Part shown: positions 18,801-26,565 of the stretch, piece after piece
Numbering within the stretch: the stretch's first letter is position 1
Layout of the letters: each line of letters begins with the position of its first letter
Assembly (NCBI GenBank): GCA_016927315.1
Contig: JAFGMV010000049.1
Coordinates: forward strand, 50,703-114,702
Direction of reading: 5' to 3'
DNA from: Anaerolineales bacterium
GTDB taxonomy: Bacteria; Chloroflexota; Anaerolineae; Anaerolineales; Villigracilaceae
Length of the DNA: 64,000 nt
The notes under the pieces: generated by a model
Told to the model about the DNA's origin: nothing
The model's input: the letters and a program-made list of their open reading frames with translations, nothing else
The model's database searches: none
Position numbers and translations under genes: made by a program

Positions 18801-21800
18801 CTTGTTCTGCCGGCCGCTGTCGTCGCTGAGAATGGCTTTGATCTGGTAGATGCCGCCAACGGGCGTCTCGAAAGAGCAGGAGATCGGCTCCAGGCCGGAA
18901 GTACGCTCACACTCCTGGGCGTCGACCTCAGTTTGCTTCCATTCCCCACCCTTGTATTTCCACACCAGACGGGAAGCCGTAATTGTAAAAGGTCTATCCG
19001 GGATCGGTTTCCCATCCAGGTCGGTTATGATCGCTTCGATAACCAGCGGATCGCCGCGCTCGACAAAGTAACGTTCACTGCGCATACCGACATACAATTC
19101 AGCGGGATGCACCAGTAAACTGGTTGTACCCGCCCAGGCCTGCCGGTTGACATCCATGACCGCGGCTTCAGCCAGTACGCTGAAGGGACGTAAACCCTCG
19201 GCTTTTTCGAAGTCCATCTTGAGATAATGACTGCCGGTCGCATCGGTCGTACCGTTGAAGCTGAGATACTGCGGCTGGCCATCGCCTGGTCCCGCCTCGG
19301 AGTAATTCTGCCACCATGGCTGCCAGACACCAAATGTAAAGTCGGGCCAATTGGGAGGTGTGTAGTTGGTAGGGGAGAAACTGATATTCCAGGCAACCTC
19401 TGCATTAGGCAGGGGACCGCCGGCATAATAACTGGCTTCAACGGCAACCGTAGCTGAATCACCAACAAAATAGGGTCCGGTTGTTTCGTTCCGGGCGGTT
19501 ACTTCGAATTCCGGCCGGCGGAATTCCTGGATCTGGAAACTGTGTGAATACACGGTGTTTCCAATGCCGCTGACAGACGCGTCGAATTGGATCGTTGCAT
19601 ATCCCAGGTTAGCGTTTTCAGGGATTGTAAAACTGAAATCAAAGCCGCCCAGGGCATTGACCTCCAGGCTGCCGGCTGTCAGGTTATTCCCCTGCGGATC
19701 GAAAACCTGGTAGCCGGTTCCTGCCAGTCTATTGCCAACCAGGCCGACATCGCCATCCTGAAGACCGCCTATCCGCCTGAGCCAGCCTTTAATGTGTACT
19801 TCTTCGCCAGGACGGTACATCGCCCGGTCATCTACCACGTACCAGCGCAGGTCATCTGAAACATGCCGGGAAGACCATCCGTTTTCGTCCCAATAGGACA
19901 TTGAGGCCGGCAGCATGGCGATATCCTGCCCGCGTTGGGCGGTAATATAAGTTGTGTCGCCGGCCGGGATATCAAAGCGCGCCAGTCCGGCCGCGCTGGT
20001 TGCAGCCAGGGTCTTATCGGTATTGGACTTGACAGTGATCTCTTCAAGCGGTGCACCGTTTTTCAAATCGGTTGCCCACACAACCATCTCGCTGTGGTCC
20101 AGGAAGGCGTCCAATCCAATCTGGGTCACCTGCACCCAGATCATCACATGCTCCCAATAACGCTCCTGCTGGAATAATCCTTTTGGAGGTCTGGCAATTA
20201 CAATGAAATGCCCATACTCGCCATCCATGTCCTTGCTCAGATCGATACCAACTTCGGTCAGCTTATCGGTATTCCCATCCAGGCGAATGGTCTCATCCCT
20301 GACCAGCCTGCCGGGCGGCTGGGGCAGCAAATCCGTTTGCTGGTACTGCCGGAGATAGTTTTTGAAAGCATCCCAATCGGAAGGGGCGACCCTATAGACC
20401 TGTACGTCCAGGCGGTTGTAGTTCATTGAGTAAAGCGACAGCACCGGTCTGGCGGCGGCAGGATCGAGGGTAACAAAGATATCATCCGGTCCGGCCAGGT
20501 AAGGCTCTGCCGGCCCGACCTTGATGCTCAAGAATTTGTCCGAGCCCAGCTTCTGCCCGAACGAGTCCTGGAGCTGGCGGCTGATCTGGATGCGGTAAGT
20601 GGTCTGGCCTTCGGTTGCACCCTGGATATTGATCGTATCGCCAAAGACATTGACAACCATCCCGGGGATTTCCGGTGTTACGTCCAGCATACTTTCATCA
20701 AAAACCTCGAGATCGATCGGGTTATTAAATTCAACATAAAAAGGTGCCAGCGGCCGGCAAACATCGTCATACCAGGAACAACCATGGCGAATGATATCCA
20801 ACGGAGCATAAGTCTGGAAACTGTATGTCTGCGCTTCGGTGGTGAGCAGCGGCCCTTCTGCAGAAGGCGTTCCCGGCCCAATTTCTACTTGAATAGAGCT
20901 GTCCTTTGGAAGAGGTTCCAGTACCTTGAAGACCATCCAGCGTCCGGCTGCAGCATTTTCAACCAATCGGTTGACTGCTTCGTCGCCTTCAATATCTTCA
21001 GGTGTAGCCGGCTTGACGCTGACGGGTGTTCCTTCTGCTGCAACCTGGATTGTCTTCAGTACTACTTCGGGTTCTATCCGCTGGTCAAACTCGATGAAGA
21101 ACAAAGGCTCCAGCGGCTGCGGTTCATAGTCCCGGGGATAATAGCGCAGCATGGTCGCCGGGGGAGTACTGAATTTGAAGCGGATTTCTTCGTCCAACAC
21201 ACCGCCTGTGACTGAAGTGGTTCCAGCTGGTATGGTGACTTCATATTCGGTTGCCATCGGCATGCGATCGACCAAATCCGACTCGTACTGAAAGTTGAGG
21301 GTCTTTGTGCCCAACCAGCGCCAGGTCCCTGGCAGGGAAGGGGAGACTTTCACGGGAACGTCTTGCTCTGCCAGATCATTAATCGTCGCCAGGGTTGTCA
21401 TCGGCTGATTAAAAGTAATATTTACAAAGGGTGCAATCGGGATTTCACCTTCAGGACTGTACCTCAGCACTTCCAAGGGCCCCGCGACTACTTCCGGCGG
21501 GGTTTCTTCCGGTGGGAGCGGGAATATCTCTTGGATGGTATCACCGGTTCGCGGAGGAGGCAGTACATCTTCCGGCAGGTTAAAATCGGTGATATCCCCG
21601 GGGTCTACTTGTAAATCAGGCAGCCGGGCCAGCAGCCGGGTGGTTTCTTCTGCCGATAAAGTCTGCCCGGCCGCAACCGGCAAGGGAGCGCTGTCCTGCG
21701 GTGTTGAACTGCCCTCACTCAATCGTATCGATAGGTTGGCTTCACCTTCATCCATCGGTTTTTCTCCATCATCTTCAACAACACCGGGAGTCGCGGTTTG

Positions 21801-21920
21801 CCCCGGGATGTCTGGCTCACCAGGTTTATTAAATTTTAAGACAACGACAGCTGCTGCTGCCGCTAACAGCAAAACAATCAATCCACCCAGATACCACCAG
21901 CGTTTTGAGCTTTTATCCAT
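15837..21920 (-). CDS. Membrane-anchored bacterial alpha-2-macroglobulin
   Basis: A 2027-residue protease-trap protein, longer than E. coli YfhM. An N-terminal helix (about residues 8-27, W-Y-L-G-G-L-I-V-L-L-L-A-A-A-A-A-V-V-V-L) anchors it and a Pro/Glu/Asp-rich linker follows. Then come Ig-like macroglobulin domains, the A2M N region (Y-R-P-G-E-E-V-H-I-K-G-W-L-R), and T-D-R-D-G-N-A-S-V-S-I-K-L-P-D-N-L-T-R-Y-R of the family core. The thioester site reads F-E-C-S-E-Q (Cys1530, Gln1533), retaining the Cys and Gln that form the bond. I chose ATG 21920 since AGGAGG lies upstream; longer in-frame starts exist at 21962 and 22001. The usual partner PbpC is not next to it. Family is certain; defence against attacking proteases is family knowledge. 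Confidence 0.92.
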   Translation of the reverse strand: MDKSSKRWWYLGGLIVLLLAAAAAVVVLKFNKPGEPDIPGQTATPGVVEDDGEKPMDEGEANLSIRLSEGSSTPQDSAPLPVAAGQTLSAEETTRLLARLPDLQVDPGDITDFNLPEDVLPPPRTGDTIQEIFPLPPEETPPEVVAGPLEVLRYSPEGEIPIAPFVNITFNQPMTTLATINDLAEQDVPVKVSPSLPGTWRWLGTKTLNFQYESDLVDRMPMATEYEVTIPAGTTSVTGGVLDEEIRFKFSTPPATMLRYYPRDYEPQPLEPLFFIEFDQRIEPEVVLKTIQVAAEGTPVSVKPATPEDIEGDEAVNRLVENAAAGRWMVFKVLEPLPKDSSIQVEIGPGTPSAEGPLLTTEAQTYSFQTYAPLDIIRHGCSWYDDVCRPLAPFYVEFNNPIDLEVFDESMLDVTPEIPGMVVNVFGDTINIQGATEGQTTYRIQISRQLQDSFGQKLGSDKFLSIKVGPAEPYLAGPDDIFVTLDPAAARPVLSLYSMNYNRLDVQVYRVAPSDWDAFKNYLRQYQQTDLLPQPPGRLVRDETIRLDGNTDKLTEVGIDLSKDMDGEYGHFIVIARPPKGLFQQERYWEHVMIWVQVTQIGLDAFLDHSEMVVWATDLKNGAPLEEITVKSNTDKTLAATSAAGLARFDIPAGDTTYITAQRGQDIAMLPASMSYWDENGWSSRHVSDDLRWYVVDDRAMYRPGEEVHIKGWLRRIGGLQDGDVGLVGNRLAGTGYQVFDPQGNNLTAGSLEVNALGGFDFSFTIPENANLGYATIQFDASVSGIGNTVYSHSFQIQEFRRPEFEVTARNETTGPYFVGDSATVAVEASYYAGGPLPNAEVAWNISFSPTNYTPPNWPDFTFGVWQPWWQNYSEAGPGDGQPQYLSFNGTTDATGSHYLKMDFEKAEGLRPFSVLAEAAVMDVNRQAWAGTTSLLVHPAELYVGMRSERYFVERGDPLVIEAIITDLDGKPIPDRPFTITASRLVWKYKGGEWKQTEVDAQECERTSGLEPISCSFETPVGGIYQIKAILSDDSGRQNKTMFNRWVSGAERPPSREVEKEEAALIPDKETYQPGDVAEILVQSPFTPAEGLLTVSRSGFLYTERFLVEDGSFTLKVPIEDAHIPNLNIQVDLVGAAPRTDDLGKPVKGIPDRPAYASGNLSLSVPPLQRTLEMTVTPAASNLEPGGETLLEIRLRDAAGQPVPDAELAVLVVDEAILALSNYQLADPIPVFYANRPSGVGSRYSRDTIILADPMAFAQSGDASQMKLYPTATVARDSMMLSGAAAPEPAMEEMDMAASSEKGSINTSITVRSDFNPLATFAPDVRTDRDGNASVSIKLPDNLTRYRIMVVAVDSRGSRFGAAEANLVARLPLMVRPSAPRFLNFGDVFELPVVLQNQTDEEMIVDVAAEGTNVLFTGGAGQRVTVPANDRIEVRFPVATDRAGTARFQVAAVSNTYADAATIELPIYTPATTEAFAAYGVVDQGAVFQPVSAPEDVFRQYGGLEIQTSSTALQTLTDAVLYLYGYPFECSEQRSARILGIAALRDVLTAFEAEGLPSPEDMETAVDRDIEQLQVLQNYDGGFPYWRRGQESIPFNTIHTAHALQRAEQKGFTVPAVMQENALYYLRDIESHYPYWYSLRTRWTLSAYALYVRDLMGDSDPAKARQLLDEAGLENLPLDAVGWIWQALVDDPNSGPELESIRQLVSNRVVETAGAANFTIEYDDQTYLLLSSNRRTDAILLDALMADDPDSDLIPKVVNGLLAHRTRGRWGNTQENVFVLVALDRYFNTYEAQTPDFVARIWLGETYAGEHTYEGYTTERHNTSIPMSFLVDPQLGGGQEQDLVISKEGAGRLYYRLGLRYAPTDLWLDPLDMGFVVQREYEAVDNPEDVYRDKDGVWHVKAGARVRIRLTMAADNRRYHVALVDPLPAGLEIINPALAVSGSVPQDPESPEARYGWWWWGTWYEHQNMRDERAEAFASLLWDGVYEYTYVARATTPGTFVAPPAKAEEMYSPEVFGRSGSDWLIVE

Positions 21921-22064
21921 TCCTGAAATCCTCCTGTCACTTATCTGTCTGAGTTCGTCCATAATAATAGACGTCTTACCAGCTAGATAAGTTCCTTTCA
22001 AACCGGATATAAAGAGTATAAACCTTTTCCCAAATTACCGCTTTCGGATGAACAAATGTTTTTT

Positions 22065-22092
22065 TTGATAGTGCCCGGAAATAATGTACAAT
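22065..22092 (+). promoter_or_regulatory. Sigma-70 promoter of the GH25-fold gene
   Basis: TTGATA (22065-22070) and TACAAT (22087-22092) are separated by 16 bases. The predicted start of transcription leaves a leader of about 40 bases containing AAGGAG. The 218-base divergent gap to the macroglobulin start holds nothing else I can name. Confidence 0.6.
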
Positions 22093-22138
22093 AGGGGGGC
22101 GCCGGCAAGATAACCAATAAGGAGTGTATTTAGTTTTG

Positions 22139-23650
22139 ATGTTTGAGCACCCGGCACCAGATCCATATCGCCTGCTTGGAATGGATATTTCCAATTGGAC
22201 GAATCGTGTGGTTGATTTCTCTAAAGCCAAAGAAGCCGGCCTGGATTTTGTTGTGATCAAAGCCAAGGATGGCGCAAGCGATGTTTACCTGTTCAGGGAA
22301 AACTGGCAGGCAGCCTGGGAGGCAGATCTCCCGCGGGCGCCGCTGGTCTGGTTATACCCATCCTGGCTGCGGCAGGCCAGCGCCCAGGCGCGTGCTTTGT
22401 TCCAACTCCTGGAAGAATTTGGTCATGGGGAAATCCCCCCTGTAATTCGCTTTCAAAGACCTCCCTGGTTCTATTCACCGGCTAACCCAAAACATACGGA
22501 CCTGGAAGAATATTTACAGACCTTTGAAGAGCTTGCTGGCATCAAGCCGATCATTCGTACAACCGCTTCATACTGGGAATCCTACGGAAACCAGGATAAA
22601 TTCTGGACTGGTTACCATTTGTGGCTGACCGATTTCAATTCGCAAAATCCGCTCCCGGTTCCCCCTTGGGGAGACTGTTCCTTTGTCCAGTGGACTGCCA
22701 ATGCAAACAGCCAGGATTATGGTATTGATCCAAAAAACAAGAAGTTGGTCAATCTAAGTTATTTCAATGGCGACCTGGACAGGTTCTACAAAACGTTCCG
22801 GGGCGCTGCGAATCCATATTACCGGGTGCGGGACGACCTGCAATTGTATGGGATGTCCAGGACTGCCCGCAAGGGTTGGGATGACCAACGACCCGGCAAC
22901 ACACACGGGACCACGATGACCCAGGTATGCTTCAGCGAAGCCAATGTATCCTCGGGGCGTGTTCAAACAATTCTTAGCCGGCGGCCAGAGTGGGTGGAAT
23001 ACATAAGATACATGCTGCCCGGTAAAAAATTTGGAATGTTCACACAAGACAATACCGGGATGTTCAACTCAACCGATATGGAAAAAAAAGATTACAAAAT
23101 GGACAGCCTGACATGTGGCTGCAATGTTCTTAAGGTGCGGAATGTGCTGATTGGCGCAGATGGGAAACCATGGGCAGAAATCGACTACCTTGATTATTAT
23201 TCACAACCCGATTATTCAATGACCTACGAAACACATCCCTGGCTGATACATGTTTATCTAATTGTTGGTGATGCCGTAGGCGGCTATCTGATCAAGGCGC
23301 CAAGGCTTGGTGATATTCCTTATCCACTGGTTTCAAAACAATCCCTGTACATCCCAATGCAGGAATTGGAACCCTTCCCCGGGCTGCCGTGCAGGGCTGT
23401 AGTGGCTGCAGATACCTTGAACGAATATCAGCTCCCCGGTGCGCAGGGAGAAATTACCGGCAGTCTGGCAAAAGATGAAGAGTTAACGATATACAAATAC
23501 AGCCCGCGCGGGTCCAGTGTCTGGGGGCAGGTAGGAGTGCGTCGCTGGATTTGCCTGGTTAGCATGAAACCAATCAATTCAATCCATGGAGTCGAATATT
23601 TTACAACATGGCGTATGGATACCATTCCGCCCCCGGTTTCAGGGGTATGA
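22139..23650 (+). CDS. GH25-fold (lysozyme-like) protein lacking the usual acidic pair
   Basis: Residues 11-215 follow the GH25 muramidase fold: G-M-D-I-S-N-W (Asp16), F-V-V-I-K-A-K-D-G, then I-I-R-T-T-A-S-Y-W, L-W-L-T-D-F, F-V-Q-W-T-A-N and L-S-Y-F-N-G-D-L-D-R-F. In active GH25 enzymes the P-P-V-L-D-x-E strand carries two catalytic acids; here it reads P-P-V-I-R-F-Q (residues 100-106), so both are gone. The C-terminal half of about 290 residues is not recognised; its end may be an SH3-like beta domain. No signal peptide is seen. ATG 22139 follows AAGGAG; a GTG at 22124 lies within that site. Likely a wall-binding or regulatory pseudoenzyme rather than a lysozyme. Confidence 0.7.
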   Translation: MFEHPAPDPYRLLGMDISNWTNRVVDFSKAKEAGLDFVVIKAKDGASDVYLFRENWQAAWEADLPRAPLVWLYPSWLRQASAQARALFQLLEEFGHGEIPPVIRFQRPPWFYSPANPKHTDLEEYLQTFEELAGIKPIIRTTASYWESYGNQDKFWTGYHLWLTDFNSQNPLPVPPWGDCSFVQWTANANSQDYGIDPKNKKLVNLSYFNGDLDRFYKTFRGAANPYYRVRDDLQLYGMSRTARKGWDDQRPGNTHGTTMTQVCFSEANVSSGRVQTILSRRPEWVEYIRYMLPGKKFGMFTQDNTGMFNSTDMEKKDYKMDSLTCGCNVLKVRNVLIGADGKPWAEIDYLDYYSQPDYSMTYETHPWLIHVYLIVGDAVGGYLIKAPRLGDIPYPLVSKQSLYIPMQELEPFPGLPCRAVVAADTLNEYQLPGAQGEITGSLAKDEELTIYKYSPRGSSVWGQVGVRRWICLVSMKPINSIHGVEYFTTWRMDTIPPPVSGV

Positions 23651-23677
23651 GCGCTGTAAAGCCCAAACGGGATCTGG

Positions 23678-24661
23678 CTACGCCTCGCCTTCAAAAATAT
23701 CGTGATACCCCCGGTCCAGTTCATCATCCGACAGGTGGGCATATCGCTGCGTAACCTGGATATTACTGTGGCGGGCCAGCTTTTGAGCTAACTTGAGATT
23801 TCCGGAGGCGCGCAGTACTGTCGTTACGAAATAATGCCGGAATGAATGGGGGGTGATGGAGCCGCGGGCCTCTTCACCCAGGGCCTGCACCACACGCTCG
23901 GAGACAATATTACGTCCTGTGGTCGTTGTCACCGGTTTAATCTTATTCCCGGCGCCCCTGTCGTGCCTGGCAAAGAGGGGCAGGGAGGTTAGTGGTTTGC
24001 CCGAAGCACCGTCCAGCTCGCTGCGTGCGGAGAGGTAATCCCGCAGGGCTTTCAGAGCCCTGGTTGAAAAGCGGATAACGGCTTGTTTATCGCCCTTACC
24101 AATAATTACTGCCCGGCCTTCATTCCAGTCGATGTCTCCCCGGCGGAGTTCACAAGCTTCATGGACGCGCAGCCCGGTGTCTGCCAGTGTAATCAGGAAG
24201 GCTCTGTCACGGAGGGCCCTCAGGTGTTCTTCATTTTTCGCATAGTTTAATACTGTGAAATTATTCACAAATGACAGCACCTCTTCGATGGAATCGCGTG
24301 GGAACTGGGGTAATCGCTGCCCGGGACGACGGGCTCTTTGCCGGACCAGCAGGCGCAGCCGGGGAAGGTTGATATCTGCCAGACGTTCAGCAGCGGTATA
24401 TTCGTAGAAGCCAATGATGGCGGTCAGGTAAAGGCGCTCGGTGGCAGGAGAAAAATTCTTGAGGTAATCTGCTGTCCAGCCAATTGCATCTTCAGTGATT
24501 TTTTCCATAGACGTCTCATCAGGATCAAGCCAGAATTCCCTGAGCACCTCCTTGAAAACCGATAGCGCATTGCTGTAAGTCCGGGCGGTGTTCTTGCTCC
24601 GCGAAAGCCCGACGCTGTCCAGGTAATTTACAATGGCTGCTGCAATTGTGAGTGTCTCCAT
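23678..24661 (-). CDS. Tyrosine recombinase, XerC/D-like
   Basis: A 327-residue site-specific recombinase. An N-terminal SAM-like core-binding domain (residues 1-115) is followed by the catalytic domain with T-G-L-R-V-H-E-A-C (Arg I), H-S-F-R-H-Y (His-x-x-Arg), the H-S-N-I-Q-V-T-Q-R-Y pattern with the His and nucleophile Tyr. All catalytic residues are present. It could be a chromosome dimer Xer protein or an element integrase; no tRNA or direct repeat is adjacent, and the neighbours look chromosomal. Its promoter is nearly perfect and places transcription start at the ATG. Confidence 0.85.
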   Translation of the reverse strand: METLTIAAAIVNYLDSVGLSRSKNTARTYSNALSVFKEVLREFWLDPDETSMEKITEDAIGWTADYLKNFSPATERLYLTAIIGFYEYTAAERLADINLPRLRLLVRQRARRPGQRLPQFPRDSIEEVLSFVNNFTVLNYAKNEEHLRALRDRAFLITLADTGLRVHEACELRRGDIDWNEGRAVIIGKGDKQAVIRFSTRALKALRDYLSARSELDGASGKPLTSLPLFARHDRGAGNKIKPVTTTTGRNIVSERVVQALGEEARGSITPHSFRHYFVTTVLRASGNLKLAQKLARHSNIQVTQRYAHLSDDELDRGYHDIFEGEA

Positions 24662-24667
24662 ATCGCT

Positions 24668-24695
24668 ATTATAGGGGAAAAAGCAGATATGTCAA
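24668..24695 (-). promoter_or_regulatory. Consensus promoter giving a leaderless recombinase mRNA
   Basis: On the minus strand TTGACA (24690-24695), a 16-base spacer and TATAAT (24668-24673) form a perfect-hexamer sigma-70 promoter. Only six bases separate TATAAT from the recombinase ATG, so transcription should start at or within a base or two of the start codon, with no ribosome binding site. The rest of 24696-25147 holds no gene I can support. Confidence 0.75.
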
Positions 24696-25147
24696 TGCTT
24701 ACGATAATGATACTTATCAAAAGCAACGAGGCGTTTTTATCCTGACCCGAAAAGTTGTCCCCCCCATTGTCGCTTTCCTTCCACAACCTGGACAATGCCT
24801 GACTCCGGAGCAGGCCGGGCTATTCGCTGATAACGGTATCATGGGACGCAGAACTTACTTGCGCTTTCCAACCCCCCTCCCCTGCCGGGACGGCAGATAC
24901 CATAACGATCGTATTCTGGAATGTTGCGCCGTTCGGTTTACGATCTGCTTCCAAGTGTTGGATACCTGATCCGGAAATTGTCTGAACATCCGCTTCTTTA
25001 TGGATATACTTGCAAAATGCCACTGGAAGCGTAAAAAACGGCGCTGAAAACCTGGCAGGTTCAAAGGCCGCAGCTCAACAATGCTGCCCAGTTCTCCTGG
25101 ATCGCTCAGCGCCAGATAGAGAGTTAACTCCCTCATAAGCTTTGTGA

Positions 25148-26515
25148 TTATCCGCCATCGTTGGTTTGTACCTTCTCCAGCCATTTTGGTATTCGACGAA
25201 CTTGCGGACTCTTTCCGTAAAAGAGATCATCAAGGCGTAAAGCGAGCCGTCTGAAAGCAGCCGAACGATGGTTCCCCCAGCGAACAGCTTTGTGTATAAC
25301 TGTGTCAGGATGACTGTAAGGACAGACGCTCATACAACGCCCGCAATCCGTTCCAACTGTATTCCAATACCGGAAGCAGGCATCTGAGTCAATCTGCCAG
25401 CGCATCGCACCGTTAATTTCTATTCGGTCGCCAGTAGGAATTGCCCGGGCTGGACAATTCTCTGCACACTTTACGCAGTGGCGGCAAAAATCAATCACGC
25501 TGCCGTCCGGAGGAGCAGCTCCTGGCGCCAATTCCAGGTCTGTTGTGACAACTGCCAGACGCACACGCGGCCCCAGATCAGGCGTTATCAGCAAACCCAT
25601 ACGACCTATCTCTCCCAGCCCGGCATCCCTGGCTACAAGCGGACAAATCACGCGATAATTGCCATCAATGTGAGCCCGGGCCGGGTATCCCATGGAGCGG
25701 ATGATCAATGCAATTTGAACTGCGATCCTGCCGGCCTCGACATACTGGTGGGCCGACTCCATTATGGCTGGCGCACGTGGACTGCTTCCCAACATGTCAT
25801 AATCCATTTCAACAGTCAGTGCAAGCGCGTATCGGTGCTCAACAGCCAGCGGCGCACCATACCGCCCGGATCCACGGCCAATATGGGAATACACATGTTC
25901 AGGCCTCAGCCTTGTTACCCCGACAGTATGAGCTCCCAAGAACCTGGACAGGCCCATCATGTAAGCGGTCAGATCTGCCCGGTCTGGTAAAACTGTCTTA
26001 TTAACGGCAGGAGAACCTTCTGCCAGGCAACCCATTGAGTCTATCAGGGTAAATGCGGCTTCCGGCGCCTTGAACAACAACGGATCGCCATAACGCGCCT
26101 GCGGCGACAGCAGTCCCGGACGTTCCCGCCAGCGATTATCCAGTTGTTCAAGGCGCGGGTGGCTGTTATAGTATTCCCGGTATCTGGCGGTTCCCGGCTG
26201 CAAGCGGGAACGTGAAAATATAATATCCCGCTCGTCAAAGCGTTCTCTGGACTGGTCGCGCAAACGACCTGGCCCCTTGGATGGCAGCATAAACAGGAAG
26301 ATCAATACAACGCCCCCACTTACCAGTAGAGTCAGGAACACTTGTTGAATAATGGCAGGGAGAAGAGTGAACAGGTTGAAAACAACCAGGCTTACCACGC
26401 CCAAAGCCGCGGAGACAACGGCCGCGCGCCTCTCCCCCTCCTTCCAGGACACAATTGAAAACCATCCGGGCAACAACAAACTGGCTGCAAGGAATAGATA
26501 TACAACGATTTCCAT
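25148..26515 (-). CDS. Membrane-anchored reductive-dehalogenase-like Fe-S protein
   Basis: A 455-residue protein. Two or three N-terminal transmembrane helices (about residues 3-85) replace the twin-arginine signal of classical RdhA proteins. The core shows the RdhA-type corrinoid-domain pattern G-L-G-E-I-G-R-M-G-L-L-I-T-P-D-L-G-P-R-V-R-L-A-V-V-T-T-D, followed by two 4Fe-4S motifs: C-R-H-C-V-K-C-A-E-N-C-P (from Cys344) and C...C-G-R-C-M-S-V-C-P-Y-S-H-P. Such proteins reduce halogenated or other substrates with cobalamin. No RdhB anchor gene is present, consistent with built-in helices. The broader alternative is the QueG-like corrinoid reductase family. Its substrate is unknown. A TATAAT lies five bases before the ATG. 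Confidence 0.7.
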   Translation of the reverse strand: MEIVVYLFLAASLLLPGWFSIVSWKEGERRAAVVSAALGVVSLVVFNLFTLLPAIIQQVFLTLLVSGGVVLIFLFMLPSKGPGRLRDQSRERFDERDIIFSRSRLQPGTARYREYYNSHPRLEQLDNRWRERPGLLSPQARYGDPLLFKAPEAAFTLIDSMGCLAEGSPAVNKTVLPDRADLTAYMMGLSRFLGAHTVGVTRLRPEHVYSHIGRGSGRYGAPLAVEHRYALALTVEMDYDMLGSSPRAPAIMESAHQYVEAGRIAVQIALIIRSMGYPARAHIDGNYRVICPLVARDAGLGEIGRMGLLITPDLGPRVRLAVVTTDLELAPGAAPPDGSVIDFCRHCVKCAENCPARAIPTGDRIEINGAMRWQIDSDACFRYWNTVGTDCGRCMSVCPYSHPDTVIHKAVRWGNHRSAAFRRLALRLDDLFYGKSPQVRRIPKWLEKVQTNDGG

Positions 26516-26520
26516 GCCGC

Positions 26521-26526
26521 ATTATA
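26521..26526 (-). promoter_or_regulatory. -10 box of the dehalogenase-like gene (leaderless)
   Basis: TATAAT on the minus strand lies five bases from the ATG at 26515, implying transcription start on the start codon. No good -35 hexamer is seen at 16-18 bases, so the promoter may be weak or activated. Confidence 0.5.
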
Positions 26527-26531
26527 CCCTC

Positions 26532-26559
26532 TTGACTGATAGAAATTATGTTCTATAAT
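26532..26559 (+). promoter_or_regulatory. Strong promoter giving a leaderless radical SAM mRNA
   Basis: TTGACT (26532-26537), a 16-base spacer and TATAAT (26554-26559) are followed after six bases by the GTG start at 26566. The predicted transcription start coincides with the start codon. It lies head-to-head with the dehalogenase-like promoter inside a 50-base gap. Confidence 0.75.
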
Positions 26560-26565
26560 TAGTCT

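Noticed and set aside
24696..25147. Possible small genes in the gap after the dehalogenase-like gene
   Set aside because: The open frames (for example 24855-25184 minus) overlap each other or the neighbouring gene, lack ribosome binding sites and have unnatural composition.
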